The notes under the pieces were generated by a model. The model was not told the DNA's origin. It did no database searches and worked only from the letters and a program-made list of their open reading frames with translations. 64,000 nucleotides of DNA from Marinomonas maritima (GTDB lineage: Bacteria; Pseudomonadota; Gammaproteobacteria; Pseudomonadales; Marinomonadaceae): contig NZ_JAMZEG020000005.1 in assembly GCF_024435075.2 (NCBI RefSeq), forward strand, positions 124,001 through 188,000. Direction: 5' to 3'. Shown here piece by piece: positions 27,232-35,958 of this stretch (its first letter is position 1; every line of letters starts with the position of its first letter). The translations under genes were made by a program, and so were the position numbers.

Positions 27232-27280
27232 ATAAAAACCGCTCCGTGATAGGTGCCTATCACTGAGGATTTATGGCGGT
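27232..27280 (-). terminator. Terminator of the minus-strand lipoprotein gene
   Basis: A perfect GTGATAGG/CCTATCAC stem (27246-27253 and 27256-27263) sits inside an outer ACCGC/GCGGT pairing. On the minus strand the structure ends in a T-rich run. It starts 8 bp after the stop at 27288. Confidence 0.7.
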
Positions 27281-27287
27281 GTTTTGA

Positions 27288-28442
27288 TTAATTGCAGGCG
27301 AGCGTGTCTACGTCTGACAATACTGCGTAATAGGTTAGGCTTGGTTTAATTGAACTGGTCATTTTTTTGGCTTCGAAAGTCGCCGGTATAGTGATGCTTT
27401 TATAGTTATTAAGGGTAATCTCTGGTTTGGTTAAATACCCTTTGGATGCAATGGTTCTACTGGCATTTATGCTGGCTTGAATGTCTAATTTTAGTGCTTT
27501 CCCATCTTTGTCCAGTAGTTTAGAGAGCATTTTGAGTTCATCTGGGGTGAATGAAAATGCGGCATTTAAAGAAAGGCTAGCTTCCTCGTTAGCGTTGTAA
27601 TACAGCTCTTCTGCCGCCAAGGTCATGGTAACGATTTTTAATCGGCCAGCGTCGGGGCGCTTTTGGAGTAATCCTAGTTCAGAGCAAGACATCTGATAGC
27701 GTTCAATAATTAGACCCTTTATTACAGTATAACCAGAGGCCTTTTTATTTGAGTTTACGGTTGCCGAATTTGACTCTGATTGAACAACCACTCCACTTTT
27801 CAACTCATGGTTTTCTGCCCAGTTATAGACTATTTGATTGGGTGCGATGGCGAGCGCTTCTACTTTCAAGCTGGCTTCTTGTAATGCCAGTAGCGCATTT
27901 TCTTTTGTTTCTCTCTCTGTCGCGCAAGCCGATAGTGCCTGCCGTTTTTCATCAGAGGTTATATTCTTTGCGTCTTGAATTGGGTGATTCGTCAAACAGG
28001 TTAAAAAATGTGTATTTGAAGTGACGTATTTTAAAGATAATTTCTTTTCTTCGGTGATGGCTTTAAGTAGATCTGCAATGGTTTTACTTGGAGACATCTC
28101 ATCGCTTTTAGAAGGGTAATATTCTTGATAAATTCTTCCTTTATATCCTGAATTTGGGTTTTCGTTTGTAGTCGTCGAAAAATCTAGCGTACTGAGGCAG
28201 TTAGACGTGAAAGGAGAGCGATAGCCACTTGCGACACAAACTTGTCCGACCCTTAGCCCTAGTTGCCCATTCAAAGAAACATAGGTTGTTTGTAATGGGT
28301 GGCCTTGGATAAACCACTTGGAAGGGTGCATTCCAACGCCATCGTTCTGAGCGGAGACGGTTAGACTATCCACCACATTGAGTTGAGTGTTTGAGCAAGC
28401 GGTTAATAGTGAAATAAAAATAAGATAGAGTAGAGAGCGCAT
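27288..28442 (-). CDS. Lipoprotein of unknown function
   Basis: A 384-residue protein with a lipoprotein signal (MRSLLYLIFISLLTAC, Cys16 as lipidation site), so it is membrane-anchored and faces the periplasm or outer membrane. The rest is soluble, with heptad-like helical stretches around ATERETKENALLALQEASLKVEALA (about 172-196) and a Ser/Thr-rich C-terminal part. A scattered set of Cys residues could form disulfides. I recognise no family. Confidence 0.7.
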   Translation of the reverse strand: MRSLLYLIFISLLTACSNTQLNVVDSLTVSAQNDGVGMHPSKWFIQGHPLQTTYVSLNGQLGLRVGQVCVASGYRSPFTSNCLSTLDFSTTTNENPNSGYKGRIYQEYYPSKSDEMSPSKTIADLLKAITEEKKLSLKYVTSNTHFLTCLTNHPIQDAKNITSDEKRQALSACATERETKENALLALQEASLKVEALAIAPNQIVYNWAENHELKSGVVVQSESNSATVNSNKKASGYTVIKGLIIERYQMSCSELGLLQKRPDAGRLKIVTMTLAAEELYYNANEEASLSLNAAFSFTPDELKMLSKLLDKDGKALKLDIQASINASRTIASKGYLTKPEITLNNYKSITIPATFEAKKMTSSIKPSLTYYAVLSDVDTLACN

Positions 28443-28552
28443 AACAGCTTGCCTTTTTTATTTACGATTTCCTGACAAAGATAGATTGTTTTTCGATCAT
28501 CGGCAAGTTCGCCTTTAGGGTAATCCTTTTAAAAAGCATCATCTTCAGTTCT

Positions 28553-29170
28553 TCAGTAGTTCTTCAGTGCTCGCGGCCTTTTAAACACCTTTCTTGCTTT
28601 GTCTATTTCTTCTCGCATAAAACATCCTTCGGCATGGTCGTTGATGAGTCCCATGGACTGCATGAAGGCGTACAGTGTTGTTGGGCCGACAAATTGCCAG
28701 CCACGCTTTTTAAGTTCTTTCGAAAGGGCGACAGACTCTTCGCAGATCGTTTGCGTTTCTGGTGGGGGAAGGGTGCTTGCGTTGGGTTCGTAACGCCATA
28801 AAAACGCCGCCAAAGATCCTTCTATTTCTATCATTTCTATTGCGCGTTTAGCGTTGTTGATGACGGCGAGAATCTTGCGTTTATTTCGCACAATCCCTTT
28901 GTTATTAAGCAGTTTTTCGACATCGTCATCATCAAATAACGCCACTTTGTTGAAGTCGAAATGATAAAACGCGCGACGAAAATTTTCGCGCTTAGTCAGA
29001 ATGGTTCGCCAGCTCAGGCCTGATTGAAACGTTTCTAGGCAGAGCTTTTCAAACAAACGCCGATCGTCATCAATAGGAAAGCCCCATTCCGTATCGTGGT
29101 AATCAGGGAAGTCTGGTGCAGAGCTCGCCCATGCGCAGCGGTGGTTATCGTCTGTCATGATTTTAGTCAT
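28553..29170 (-). CDS. tag: DNA-3-methyladenine glycosylase I (Tag)
   Basis: Base-excision repair glycosylase of 205 residues that removes 3-methyladenine. Family marks are RCAWASSAPDFPDYHDTEWGFP at the N-terminus, FEKLCLETFQSGLSWRTILTKRENFRRAF at about 40-68, and the C-terminal zinc ligands in the NDHAEGCF segment with the early Cys and His. An internal ATG (29158) is an alternative start. It follows the acetyltransferase gene by 3 bp. Confidence 0.94.
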   Translation of the reverse strand: MTKIMTDDNHRCAWASSAPDFPDYHDTEWGFPIDDDRRLFEKLCLETFQSGLSWRTILTKRENFRRAFYHFDFNKVALFDDDDVEKLLNNKGIVRNKRKILAVINNAKRAIEMIEIEGSLAAFLWRYEPNASTLPPPETQTICEESVALSKELKKRGWQFVGPTTLYAFMQSMGLINDHAEGCFMREEIDKARKVFKRPRALKNY

Positions 29171-29173
29171 GGG

Positions 29174-29812
29174 TCAGTCGTCTTTTGCGGCTTGTAAACG
29201 GCTCAAATCAGCGCCGACGATCGCGTCTAGGTGTCGGGTGATTTTCTCTGCGCTCCAATTCCACCAAGCCATGTTTTGTAATGTTTGAATCGTACTGTCA
29301 TCAAAGCGATATTTGATGATTTTTGCAGGGTTGCCTCCGACGACGCTGTAAGCGGGAACATCAGCAGTGACCACAGATTTGCTGGCGATGATGGCGCCGT
29401 TTCCGACGGTGACGCCGGGCATGAGGGTGGCGTCGTAGCCAATCCACACATCGTTTCCTACTGTCGTATCACCTTTATAGGGGAGATCACCTTCTTTGGG
29501 CGCGGCTTTTTCCCAGCCATTGCCGAAGATGTAAAACGGATAAGTCGAGAACCCTGCATTGGCGTGGTTTGCGCCATTCATGATGAATTTGACGTCTTTT
29601 GCGATAGCACAAAACTTGCCGATAATTAATTTATCCCCAATAAAATCAAACTGATAAAGCACATTTTTTTCGAAGCGTTCAGGCCCGTCAGGATCGTCAT
29701 AGTAGGTGTAATCGCCGACAATGATATTGTCACGGCTAATGAAATTTTTAAGATAACCCACTTGTGGGAATCCATTCATAGGTTCTTTGTTATCTGGGTT
29801 TGGTCCTTTCAT
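29174..29812 (-). CDS. Vat/CatB-like hexapeptide acetyltransferase
   Basis: Left-handed beta-helix xenobiotic acetyltransferase, about 212 residues from ATG 29810-29812. I choose this start because AGGA precedes it and the protein then opens MKGPNPDN...GFPQVGYLKNF like Vat/CatB enzymes. Conserved blocks are NIIVGDYTYYDDPDGPERF, the catalytic His in FIMNGANHANAGFSTYPF, and hexapeptide repeats TTVGNDVWIGYDATLMPGVTVGNGAIIAS. Relatives acetylate streptogramin A or chloramphenicol, but chromosomal members often act on other molecules; resistance is not shown. Confidence 0.88.
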   Translation of the reverse strand: MKGPNPDNKEPMNGFPQVGYLKNFISRDNIIVGDYTYYDDPDGPERFEKNVLYQFDFIGDKLIIGKFCAIAKDVKFIMNGANHANAGFSTYPFYIFGNGWEKAAPKEGDLPYKGDTTVGNDVWIGYDATLMPGVTVGNGAIIASKSVVTADVPAYSVVGGNPAKIIKYRFDDSTIQTLQNMAWWNWSAEKITRHLDAIVGADLSRLQAAKDD

Positions 29813-29837
29813 TTGTTGTCCTATTCCACTGGTGTTG

Positions 29838-31355
29838 TTAACTGTCAATCACATGCAAGGCGCGGTATTCGTCGTAGGCGAATTGGTCTGTCATGCCACT
29901 GATGTAGTCTTGGATTAAACGGCAACGGAAGTAGAACTCCCAAGCATTGTCGCTGATGGCTTCAAGTTCGCTGCCTTTGAAGTGATTTTTAAAGCCCGTT
30001 AGTTTTTCAATGGCTTGTTGGTAAGCGGCGAGATGTTTGCCTGAAAGCTTATTGCACAATCGAGTCTCATAAATGGGCGTTTCTTTTGCTTTGTTGATGA
30101 TACGAGTGAAGGTATTTTTGTCTAACGTGAGCAGTGGTTTGTAGATGTCTAATAAACCAGTGATGATTCGATAACCTTGTAATTCGCGTTTTTGAACTTC
30201 TTTGGCGCTGAAAACGTATTTAAAGGCCACGGCTTTGAGGGTTTCTAGTAGAGCATGACAGGTGCTTTTGTCTTCTACCAAGGCCTGATTGTATGTGCCG
30301 TTGAATATGGCTTCAATGTTGTTTTTAAACTGATTACTGGCGTGTTCAACCGCGCGAGTGTTAATCGCAACACGAAAAGAGACGAAAAAATCGCCTACGA
30401 TATTGGATACTATGTAGCGTTCTTTGGATTTTTTAATTAGCTCTTCCATTAAGCTTTTTTCGTTATCTTTCACTGAGTAGCGTTGGCTTTGCTCAATAAA
30501 CTCTTCTTTTAGCTTGCCGAGGAGTTCATCAAATTTCAGAATGCCTTTTTCCACAGCGTCTTCGATGTCGGCAATACAGTAGGAAATATCGTCTGCGGCT
30601 TCCATCACATAGGCAAATGGCGAGCGACAACCTTCTTGTATTTCCAGTGCTTTATTGATGTCTTTGATAATGGGAACTTCACTCAGATAAAAGCCAACTT
30701 TCTTTTTCAAGTAGCTTTGTGGGTCATTTTCTTCTTCTTTGGGTTTGTCCTGATCAGCTCGTCGAGTGTATTTAATAATGCCGGACATTTGCGTGTAGGT
30801 TAAATTAAGCGTTTGGAGTGAATGAACGATACGCAAGGCCTGCGCATTGCCCTCAAAGCTGCCTGTATCTTGTTTCAGTGGTGATAGCATTTCATCTGAG
30901 TCTTTTATGTCTTCTCGTTCGAAAAGTTCTGTGATGTGGTCATGGAACCATTGTTTTATCGCTTCTTCACCAAAATGACCAAAAGATGGGTTACCGACAT
31001 CATGCATAAGACAAGACATTTCGACGATAGATTCAAATTGGCGCTCTAAGTCTTCTAATCCATATTCTTGTCGTTTGTCTTTGCCCAGTTTTTTAACGAT
31101 TTGCTGACTGATAAAGCGTCCGACTTGTTGAACTTCCATGGAATGCGTTAAACGACTTCGCACCGCGGCGTTGCGTTCTAACGGGAAAACTTGGGTTTTC
31201 TGCTGCAAGCGGCGGATGGCGGCGGAATTGATAATGCGGCCGCGATCACTTTCAAAGTGCCATAAAGCCGCTTGCTCATCATCGCTGGAGTTGAGGCTGT
31301 TATGTTGGCGGTTAGAGCGGATTTTTTGTCTAAAATTGATCGGCATTGTGAGCAT
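29838..31355 (-). CDS. dgt: Deoxyguanosinetriphosphate triphosphohydrolase (dGTPase)
   Basis: HD-domain hydrolase that cleaves dGTP to deoxyguanosine and triphosphate. At 505 residues it has the length of E. coli Dgt and aligns throughout from memory: FESDRGRIINSAAIRRLQQKTQVFPLERNAAVR at the N-terminus, the metal site CLMHDVGNPSFGHFGEEAI at about 115-133, MEAADDISYCIADIEDAVEKG, and a C-terminal RCRLIQDYISGMTDQFAYDEYR. An internal ATG three codons in (31346) may be the true start. Divergent from the GAK cluster. Confidence 0.95.
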   Translation of the reverse strand: MLTMPINFRQKIRSNRQHNSLNSSDDEQAALWHFESDRGRIINSAAIRRLQQKTQVFPLERNAAVRSRLTHSMEVQQVGRFISQQIVKKLGKDKRQEYGLEDLERQFESIVEMSCLMHDVGNPSFGHFGEEAIKQWFHDHITELFEREDIKDSDEMLSPLKQDTGSFEGNAQALRIVHSLQTLNLTYTQMSGIIKYTRRADQDKPKEEENDPQSYLKKKVGFYLSEVPIIKDINKALEIQEGCRSPFAYVMEAADDISYCIADIEDAVEKGILKFDELLGKLKEEFIEQSQRYSVKDNEKSLMEELIKKSKERYIVSNIVGDFFVSFRVAINTRAVEHASNQFKNNIEAIFNGTYNQALVEDKSTCHALLETLKAVAFKYVFSAKEVQKRELQGYRIITGLLDIYKPLLTLDKNTFTRIINKAKETPIYETRLCNKLSGKHLAAYQQAIEKLTGFKNHFKGSELEAISDNAWEFYFRCRLIQDYISGMTDQFAYDEYRALHVIDS

Positions 31356-31472
31356 CCTTGACCTATGTTTAGTATGACTACTTTGGATAGTAACCAGTTT
31401 TTTATTGTTAGGTCATCTCTATTTGACGATTTTTTAGCCTATTTTATGCGATTTCGCCGACTTTACATTACC

Positions 31473-31517
31473 CTGTAACATAACTGTCATCTAGATGTTT
31501 TCTAGTATCTGTATAGT
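31473..31517 (+). promoter_or_regulatory. Pho box and candidate promoter of the GAK cluster
   Basis: CTGTAAC-ATAA-CTGTCAT (31473-31490) matches 16 of 18 positions of the PhoB consensus CTGTCAT-AWAW-CTGTCAY, with exact 11-bp spacing of the two repeats; a weaker third repeat (TTTACAT) lies a further 11 bp upstream. Candidate -10 boxes follow at 31503 (TAGTAT, 12 bp after the box) and 31512 (TATAGT). It lies 58 bp before the start of the first cluster gene. Confidence 0.72.
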
Positions 31518-31548
31518 CTGAAGTAATGTATTAAGGTCACAAATATTT

Positions 31549-33207
31549 ATGCCTTCAAACCCCGTTTTATTGACGCTTCAAGAACATGTTCATTTTCTCT
31601 TGAATGAAGTTGAAACACATTGCCATATAGTAGAACTGTTTTTCACATCAAGCGCTACCGGATTGCTGTCCAATATTCGTGGCCGACGCGGCTATGTTCA
31701 AGCGCTGCGTGAGAAAGCAGACATTGAAACGGCTCGCTTATTAGAGCGCCGTAAAGCCAATACGACGTTTCATGCACAAGTGAACGGAATGCACTCTTTG
31801 GTGATCGCCCTCGAAATGCTGACCAAGCATTGTTTTGATTGTGTGCGTGAAGGAACGTTAAGTGCGCCCTATGAACATCCTACCGGTCAAGATTGTTGTA
31901 AATTGGTTAAGCGCATACGACGTGCTTTGCGACTCGTTAAAGTCGGTGTGGCCGATAATCGGCGTCGCACTGGAATCAAGTTAGGTCGACGCACACATAA
32001 GCTGCTCGCCAGCTACAACGAACTGCAAGCACAGACATTACAAGCCAAATTAACCTTGAGCGATGAGCAGTTACAAGCGTCGATTTTAAGCAATGTTGGT
32101 TTAAAGCGATTGATTGAGCAACTGAGTGTGGTGGCGGAAGCTTTGATTAAGGCCGATCTTGGCCAAGTTGCGACCTTGCAGAATTACCCTCATTTATTGG
32201 ACAGTGCGTCTAACCTTAACTACAACTTGAAAGATCTAAAAGTCAGGCGTTTAGCATTAACTCGGTCTGGCAGTGCGATTGCAGCGATCTCGCATAAAAG
32301 TGAGTCCGGAAAAAATGTGCTCGCGGTCTACAAAGAGGGAGATCGCATCAAAATTGATGAGGAAGTGGCGGGTGTGAACCATTGGCGCACTATCGACCCT
32401 CGGCTTGCGCCCAGCGTTCTTTCTCAAACAGGAAGGCCGAAGAATGGCGAAGAGAATGAGCAATCGTCTTTGTTAATCGAGCATATTCCGGGCAAAACGT
32501 TAGAAAAACTGTTGCTTGATGGTGACAAAGACGGCGTACAGGCCGCCCTTAACATTTTGTTTAAAACACTCAACCGGACGTGGAAAACCACGTTAACGCC
32601 AGAACCGTGTACGGCAAAGTTTATGCTTCAGCTGCAAAAACGGATTGGCGACAGTCGCAGGGTTCATCCTGAATTTTTTAAAGACGAAGAACGTATTTGT
32701 GGCTATGTGAGTACCAGTTTTGATGAATTGGTGGAAAGGGTTGCCACACAAGAAGTGCAATGGCGTGTGCCCTTTTCGGTGCTGACTCATGGTGACTTTA
32801 ATGTTGATAATTTAATCTATGATGATGTTGAACAGCGTATTTATTTTATCGATCTGCATCGCGCGTCTTACTTTGATTATGTGCAGGATTTGTCGGTGTT
32901 AATGGTGTCTATCTATCGCTTGCAGGTGCTCAGCGGCACGACGCGAAAGCAAATGATGGAAAGTGCCAAAGCCGTGTATCGTTTTGGGCGACGCTTCGCT
33001 AATCGACAACAAGACGCCACGTTTGAAGTGCGATTAGCCGCAGGTTTGGCGCGTTCATTTGCGACCTCCACACGTTTTATTTTTGATAAAAAACTGGCGT
33101 CTCGTATGCATTTACGTGCTCGGTATTTGCTGGAACATTTAGCGAAGCTGACGCCAGAACAAGCTCAGACATTTACCTTACCACTGAAGGAAATTTATGT
33201 TGAATAA
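31549..33207 (+). CDS. Helical-domain/phosphotransferase-kinase fusion, first gene of the GAK cluster
   Basis: A 552-residue protein. The first about 240 residues are almost purely helical and charged (LLNEVETHCHIVELFF, LVIALEMLTKHCFDCVREG) and resemble a PhoU-like bundle, though I cannot confirm it. The C-terminal part is an aminoglycoside-phosphotransferase-type kinase: the catalytic loop LTHGDFNVDNLIYD is at about 413-426 and the metal-binding YFIDLHRASYFDYVQDLSVL follows. It is the first gene behind the Pho box and overlaps the ATP-grasp gene by 11 bp. Substrate unknown; a small metabolite or protein kinase role is possible. Confidence 0.75.
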   Translation: MPSNPVLLTLQEHVHFLLNEVETHCHIVELFFTSSATGLLSNIRGRRGYVQALREKADIETARLLERRKANTTFHAQVNGMHSLVIALEMLTKHCFDCVREGTLSAPYEHPTGQDCCKLVKRIRRALRLVKVGVADNRRRTGIKLGRRTHKLLASYNELQAQTLQAKLTLSDEQLQASILSNVGLKRLIEQLSVVAEALIKADLGQVATLQNYPHLLDSASNLNYNLKDLKVRRLALTRSGSAIAAISHKSESGKNVLAVYKEGDRIKIDEEVAGVNHWRTIDPRLAPSVLSQTGRPKNGEENEQSSLLIEHIPGKTLEKLLLDGDKDGVQAALNILFKTLNRTWKTTLTPEPCTAKFMLQLQKRIGDSRRVHPEFFKDEERICGYVSTSFDELVERVATQEVQWRVPFSVLTHGDFNVDNLIYDDVEQRIYFIDLHRASYFDYVQDLSVLMVSIYRLQVLSGTTRKQMMESAKAVYRFGRRFANRQQDATFEVRLAAGLARSFATSTRFIFDKKLASRMHLRARYLLEHLAKLTPEQAQTFTLPLKEIYVE

Positions 33208-34093
33208 GCCAAAAATCGGGGTCATTGGTATCCCGGGGAAATGGTCTACGGAAGTGTTGGCCGATCGATTAGAAGAGCGCACGGGATTTCGTGCGGTGAT
33301 TGACATGAATCAGGTCGAATTGCGTTTAGACACTCAGCAACTAATGTATCAAGACCTCGACCTAATGACGTTGGATGGCTTGATTATCAAAAAAATCAGC
33401 GAGGTGTATTCACCTGCGACAGAAGACCGTATCCACATGCTGTCTTATGCGGAACGTGCTGGCGTGAAAATGTTTAGTCCAACGCAGAGTGTTGGTAACT
33501 TGGTGAATCGATTGAGCGGCACATTGGCGTTGCAGCAAGGCCATATTCCGATGCCAAAAACACGTGTCACCGAAAGCGTAGAGCAAGCGTTTACGACAGT
33601 GCGAGAATTTGGTTCTGCGATTTTGAAGCCGCTGTACTCCACCAAAGCACGCGGCATGATTATGCTGACCAAAGACGACAGCGACGAATTTGTTCGCAAC
33701 GCATTGGACGCGTATCGCCAGAGTCAGACCATTTATTACATTCAGCAAACCGTGAAATTGGATGGTCGTGATCTGGGCATGGTGTTTGTTGGTGGTGAAT
33801 ACCTTTGTACTTATGCCCGTGTTGGCAATAAAGACTCTTGGAATACCACGATTAACAGTGGTGGAAAATATGAATTGTTTGAACCTGATGCGGCACTGAT
33901 TGAACTAGGCCGTCGAGCGCAATCTTGTTATGACTTGAGCTTCACTACCGTCGATATCGCCTTGACGGATCAAGGCCCTGTGGTGTTTGAAGTGTCGGCA
34001 TTCGGTGGTTTTAAGGGCGCGTTGGAAGGTTGTAATATCGACGCGGCCAGTGTGTACGCCGACTATATTTTGAAGGAGATCACCAAAGCATGA
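33197..34093 (+). CDS. GAK-system ATP-grasp enzyme (RimK-like)
   Basis: ATP-grasp protein of 298 residues. The N-terminal domain IGVIGIPGKWSTEVLADRLEERTGFRAV is followed by nucleotide-binding blocks: GSAILKPLYSTKARGMIML near 133-151 with the ATP-contacting Lys, and the C-terminal metal-binding VVFEVSAFGGFKGALEGCNID near 262-282. Such enzymes join an acyl phosphate to an amine or thiol; the substrate is unknown. A GAAGGAAATTT ribosome-binding site lies in the upstream gene. The adjacent HprK-related kinase and amphi-Trp protein identify the GAK-type set defined in protein-family models. Confidence 0.85.
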   Translation: MLNKPKIGVIGIPGKWSTEVLADRLEERTGFRAVIDMNQVELRLDTQQLMYQDLDLMTLDGLIIKKISEVYSPATEDRIHMLSYAERAGVKMFSPTQSVGNLVNRLSGTLALQQGHIPMPKTRVTESVEQAFTTVREFGSAILKPLYSTKARGMIMLTKDDSDEFVRNALDAYRQSQTIYYIQQTVKLDGRDLGMVFVGGEYLCTYARVGNKDSWNTTINSGGKYELFEPDAALIELGRRAQSCYDLSFTTVDIALTDQGPVVFEVSAFGGFKGALEGCNIDAASVYADYILKEITKA

Positions 34094-35193
34094 TTAAAAC
34101 ATTATTGAACCTATCCCATGTGGATGAAGGGCTGACCCATTGTGTTCATGATATTCGCCTGACGTTTGCAGAGTTGTCTATCACGGTGCATTCCAATGAA
34201 GCCATGTTACTCGCTGCTTTGGCTGATTATTATCGTAGTTATTTAAAAACCAAAACGAGCACGACGTCGTTGGATCTGTATGTCATAGAACAAAGCGTTA
34301 TTGGCGATGATTTGGATTGGTTAGAAGTGCCTAGAGAAGCGGACAAGCAAGGTCGAAAAGAAGGCTTTCTTGATGTCGTGGACGGCCGTTGGATTAAAAA
34401 ATTCAAAACGGGCATGGCCTTTTTACAGCGAAGAGAAAAAGCCATTGCGGTGGGCCCTTGTGTAACGAATTTGGCGCAGATCATTAACTTTATTAACAAC
34501 CAGTTTCTTAATCACTATTTGCGCCAAGGTTTTACGCTGGGACACGCGTCTGCATTTAGTGTGAAGGGCGACGTAACGGCCATTGCTGCGGGTTCTGGCG
34601 GTGGTAAATCCACATTGATGCTGCGTTGTCTTGAAAACGCAGAGCGTGATTTTCTCACCAATGATCGACTTTTACTAAAAAAAACAGAATTGAAAAAAAC
34701 CGAACAAGGAACGTCCGCGATTGGCTTGGCAAAATTGCCTCGGGTGAACCCGGGCACCTTACTGCATTCCGATCGTTTGCGTCACATTCTGCCGGAATCT
34801 CGGCAAGACGTGTTATGCCAAATACCTCGAAATGAGCTATGGTCATTAGAGGAGAAGTACGATGTACAGATCGAAGACAATTATGGTGAAAATCGAGTAC
34901 AGCTCGCGGGAAATTTGGCTCGTCTGATTATGCTCGATTGGTCATTGGACAGCTCGGAACCGACACAAATAGAGCGAGTAAATTTATTGCAGCAAGCCGA
35001 TGTGATAGAAGGACTGCGCAAACGCCCAGGGCCTTTTTATCAAGATCAAGACGGCGCTTTTGCGGACCTCACGGCCATTGACTCTGTGACGCACTATGTC
35101 AGCGAACTCGACAATGTGGCGGTTTATCGCTTAACGGGCAAAATCGATTTTGACCGTGCTTATGATTTGATTGCTACCTTGGATCACTCATGA
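34090..35193 (+). CDS. HprK-related kinase B
   Basis: Protein of 367 residues with a P-loop like that of HPr kinase/phosphorylase: AAGSGGGKST at about 166-175, preceded by the strand and helix LGHASAFSVKGDVTAIAAG and followed by DFLTNDRLLL. The first 150 residues are specific to this family. HprK enzymes phosphorylate Ser of HPr, but no HPr-like gene is next to it, so its target is open; the small amphi-Trp protein and the ATP-grasp product are candidates by context only. ATGA overlaps couple it to both neighbours. Confidence 0.85.
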   Translation: MIKTLLNLSHVDEGLTHCVHDIRLTFAELSITVHSNEAMLLAALADYYRSYLKTKTSTTSLDLYVIEQSVIGDDLDWLEVPREADKQGRKEGFLDVVDGRWIKKFKTGMAFLQRREKAIAVGPCVTNLAQIINFINNQFLNHYLRQGFTLGHASAFSVKGDVTAIAAGSGGGKSTLMLRCLENAERDFLTNDRLLLKKTELKKTEQGTSAIGLAKLPRVNPGTLLHSDRLRHILPESRQDVLCQIPRNELWSLEEKYDVQIEDNYGENRVQLAGNLARLIMLDWSLDSSEPTQIERVNLLQQADVIEGLRKRPGPFYQDQDGAFADLTAIDSVTHYVSELDNVAVYRLTGKIDFDRAYDLIATLDHS

Positions 35194-35900
35194 GTGCTCG
35201 TATCGCGCTGATTCGTCACGGCGCTTACGAGCAATTGAAAAATGTCCCGAGCGCTTTGCAGCCTTTTCCTCTGACTGAGGAAGGCGAGCAAGAAGTGCGA
35301 CAACAAGCTCGCACGTTTGGTGAGTGGCTAACGCACAATGGTTTGCGACTTGACCCACAAGTGGATTCGTCGACCTTATTGCGAGCGTGGCAGACGGCGA
35401 TGATTTACACCGAAGAATTACATGAACATTTTGATAGTGAACCACAAGTGGTGTCGTTTCCTGCTTTGTGTGAGCGCAGTGTTGGCGCCGTTGCTAACTT
35501 GCCAGTAGAAGAAATCGAACGGATTTTAGCACTGGATCCGCGTTTTTCCACACCGCCAAAAAATTGGAAATCAGACAGCGACTATTGTTTGCCTTTCGAT
35601 GGTGCCGAGTCATTGTTACAGGCCGGTCAAAGGGTGGCGGATCATATTCAAGCATGGCGATCTCAACAAGCCATCTATGAAGGTAAGCATGAAGGCGATG
35701 GTTTGGTTAAGTTGTTGGTGGGGCATGGGGCATCGATACGTCATGGGGCGTTTCATTTAAGTGTCATACAATTTTGCGATATTAAACGGCTAAGTATGTT
35801 TTATGGTCATCCCGTTGTGTTGGAATTTGCTAACGATCAGCCAATACAAAAAGGTTTCGGTGAGTGGAAACAGCGTCAAATCCATGATGTACTCGATTGA
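35190..35900 (+). CDS. Histidine phosphatase family protein of the GAK cluster
   Basis: Phosphoglycerate-mutase-like phosphatase of 236 residues. The catalytic motif is ALIRHGAYEQ (His10), the arginine-bearing segment STLLRAWQTAMIYTEEL lies at about 55-71, the acid/base Glu in FPALCERSVGAV near 89-100, and the second His in LVGHGASIRHGAF near 172-184. It overlaps the kinase gene by 4 bp, so a kinase and a phosphatase are made together. Whether they act on the same substrate is not known. Confidence 0.85.
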   Translation: MSARIALIRHGAYEQLKNVPSALQPFPLTEEGEQEVRQQARTFGEWLTHNGLRLDPQVDSSTLLRAWQTAMIYTEELHEHFDSEPQVVSFPALCERSVGAVANLPVEEIERILALDPRFSTPPKNWKSDSDYCLPFDGAESLLQAGQRVADHIQAWRSQQAIYEGKHEGDGLVKLLVGHGASIRHGAFHLSVIQFCDIKRLSMFYGHPVVLEFANDQPIQKGFGEWKQRQIHDVLD

Positions 35901-35958
35901 ACATTCCGAATGTAAAAAGCGTTTTGTCATTTAATTTAATTTGAAAGGTAAACCAAGT

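Noticed and set aside
35901..35913. Palindrome ACATTCCGAATGT between the histidine phosphatase and metallophosphoesterase genes.
   Set aside because: A one-base loop cannot form a normal hairpin, and its place inside an operon gives no reason to call it an operator.
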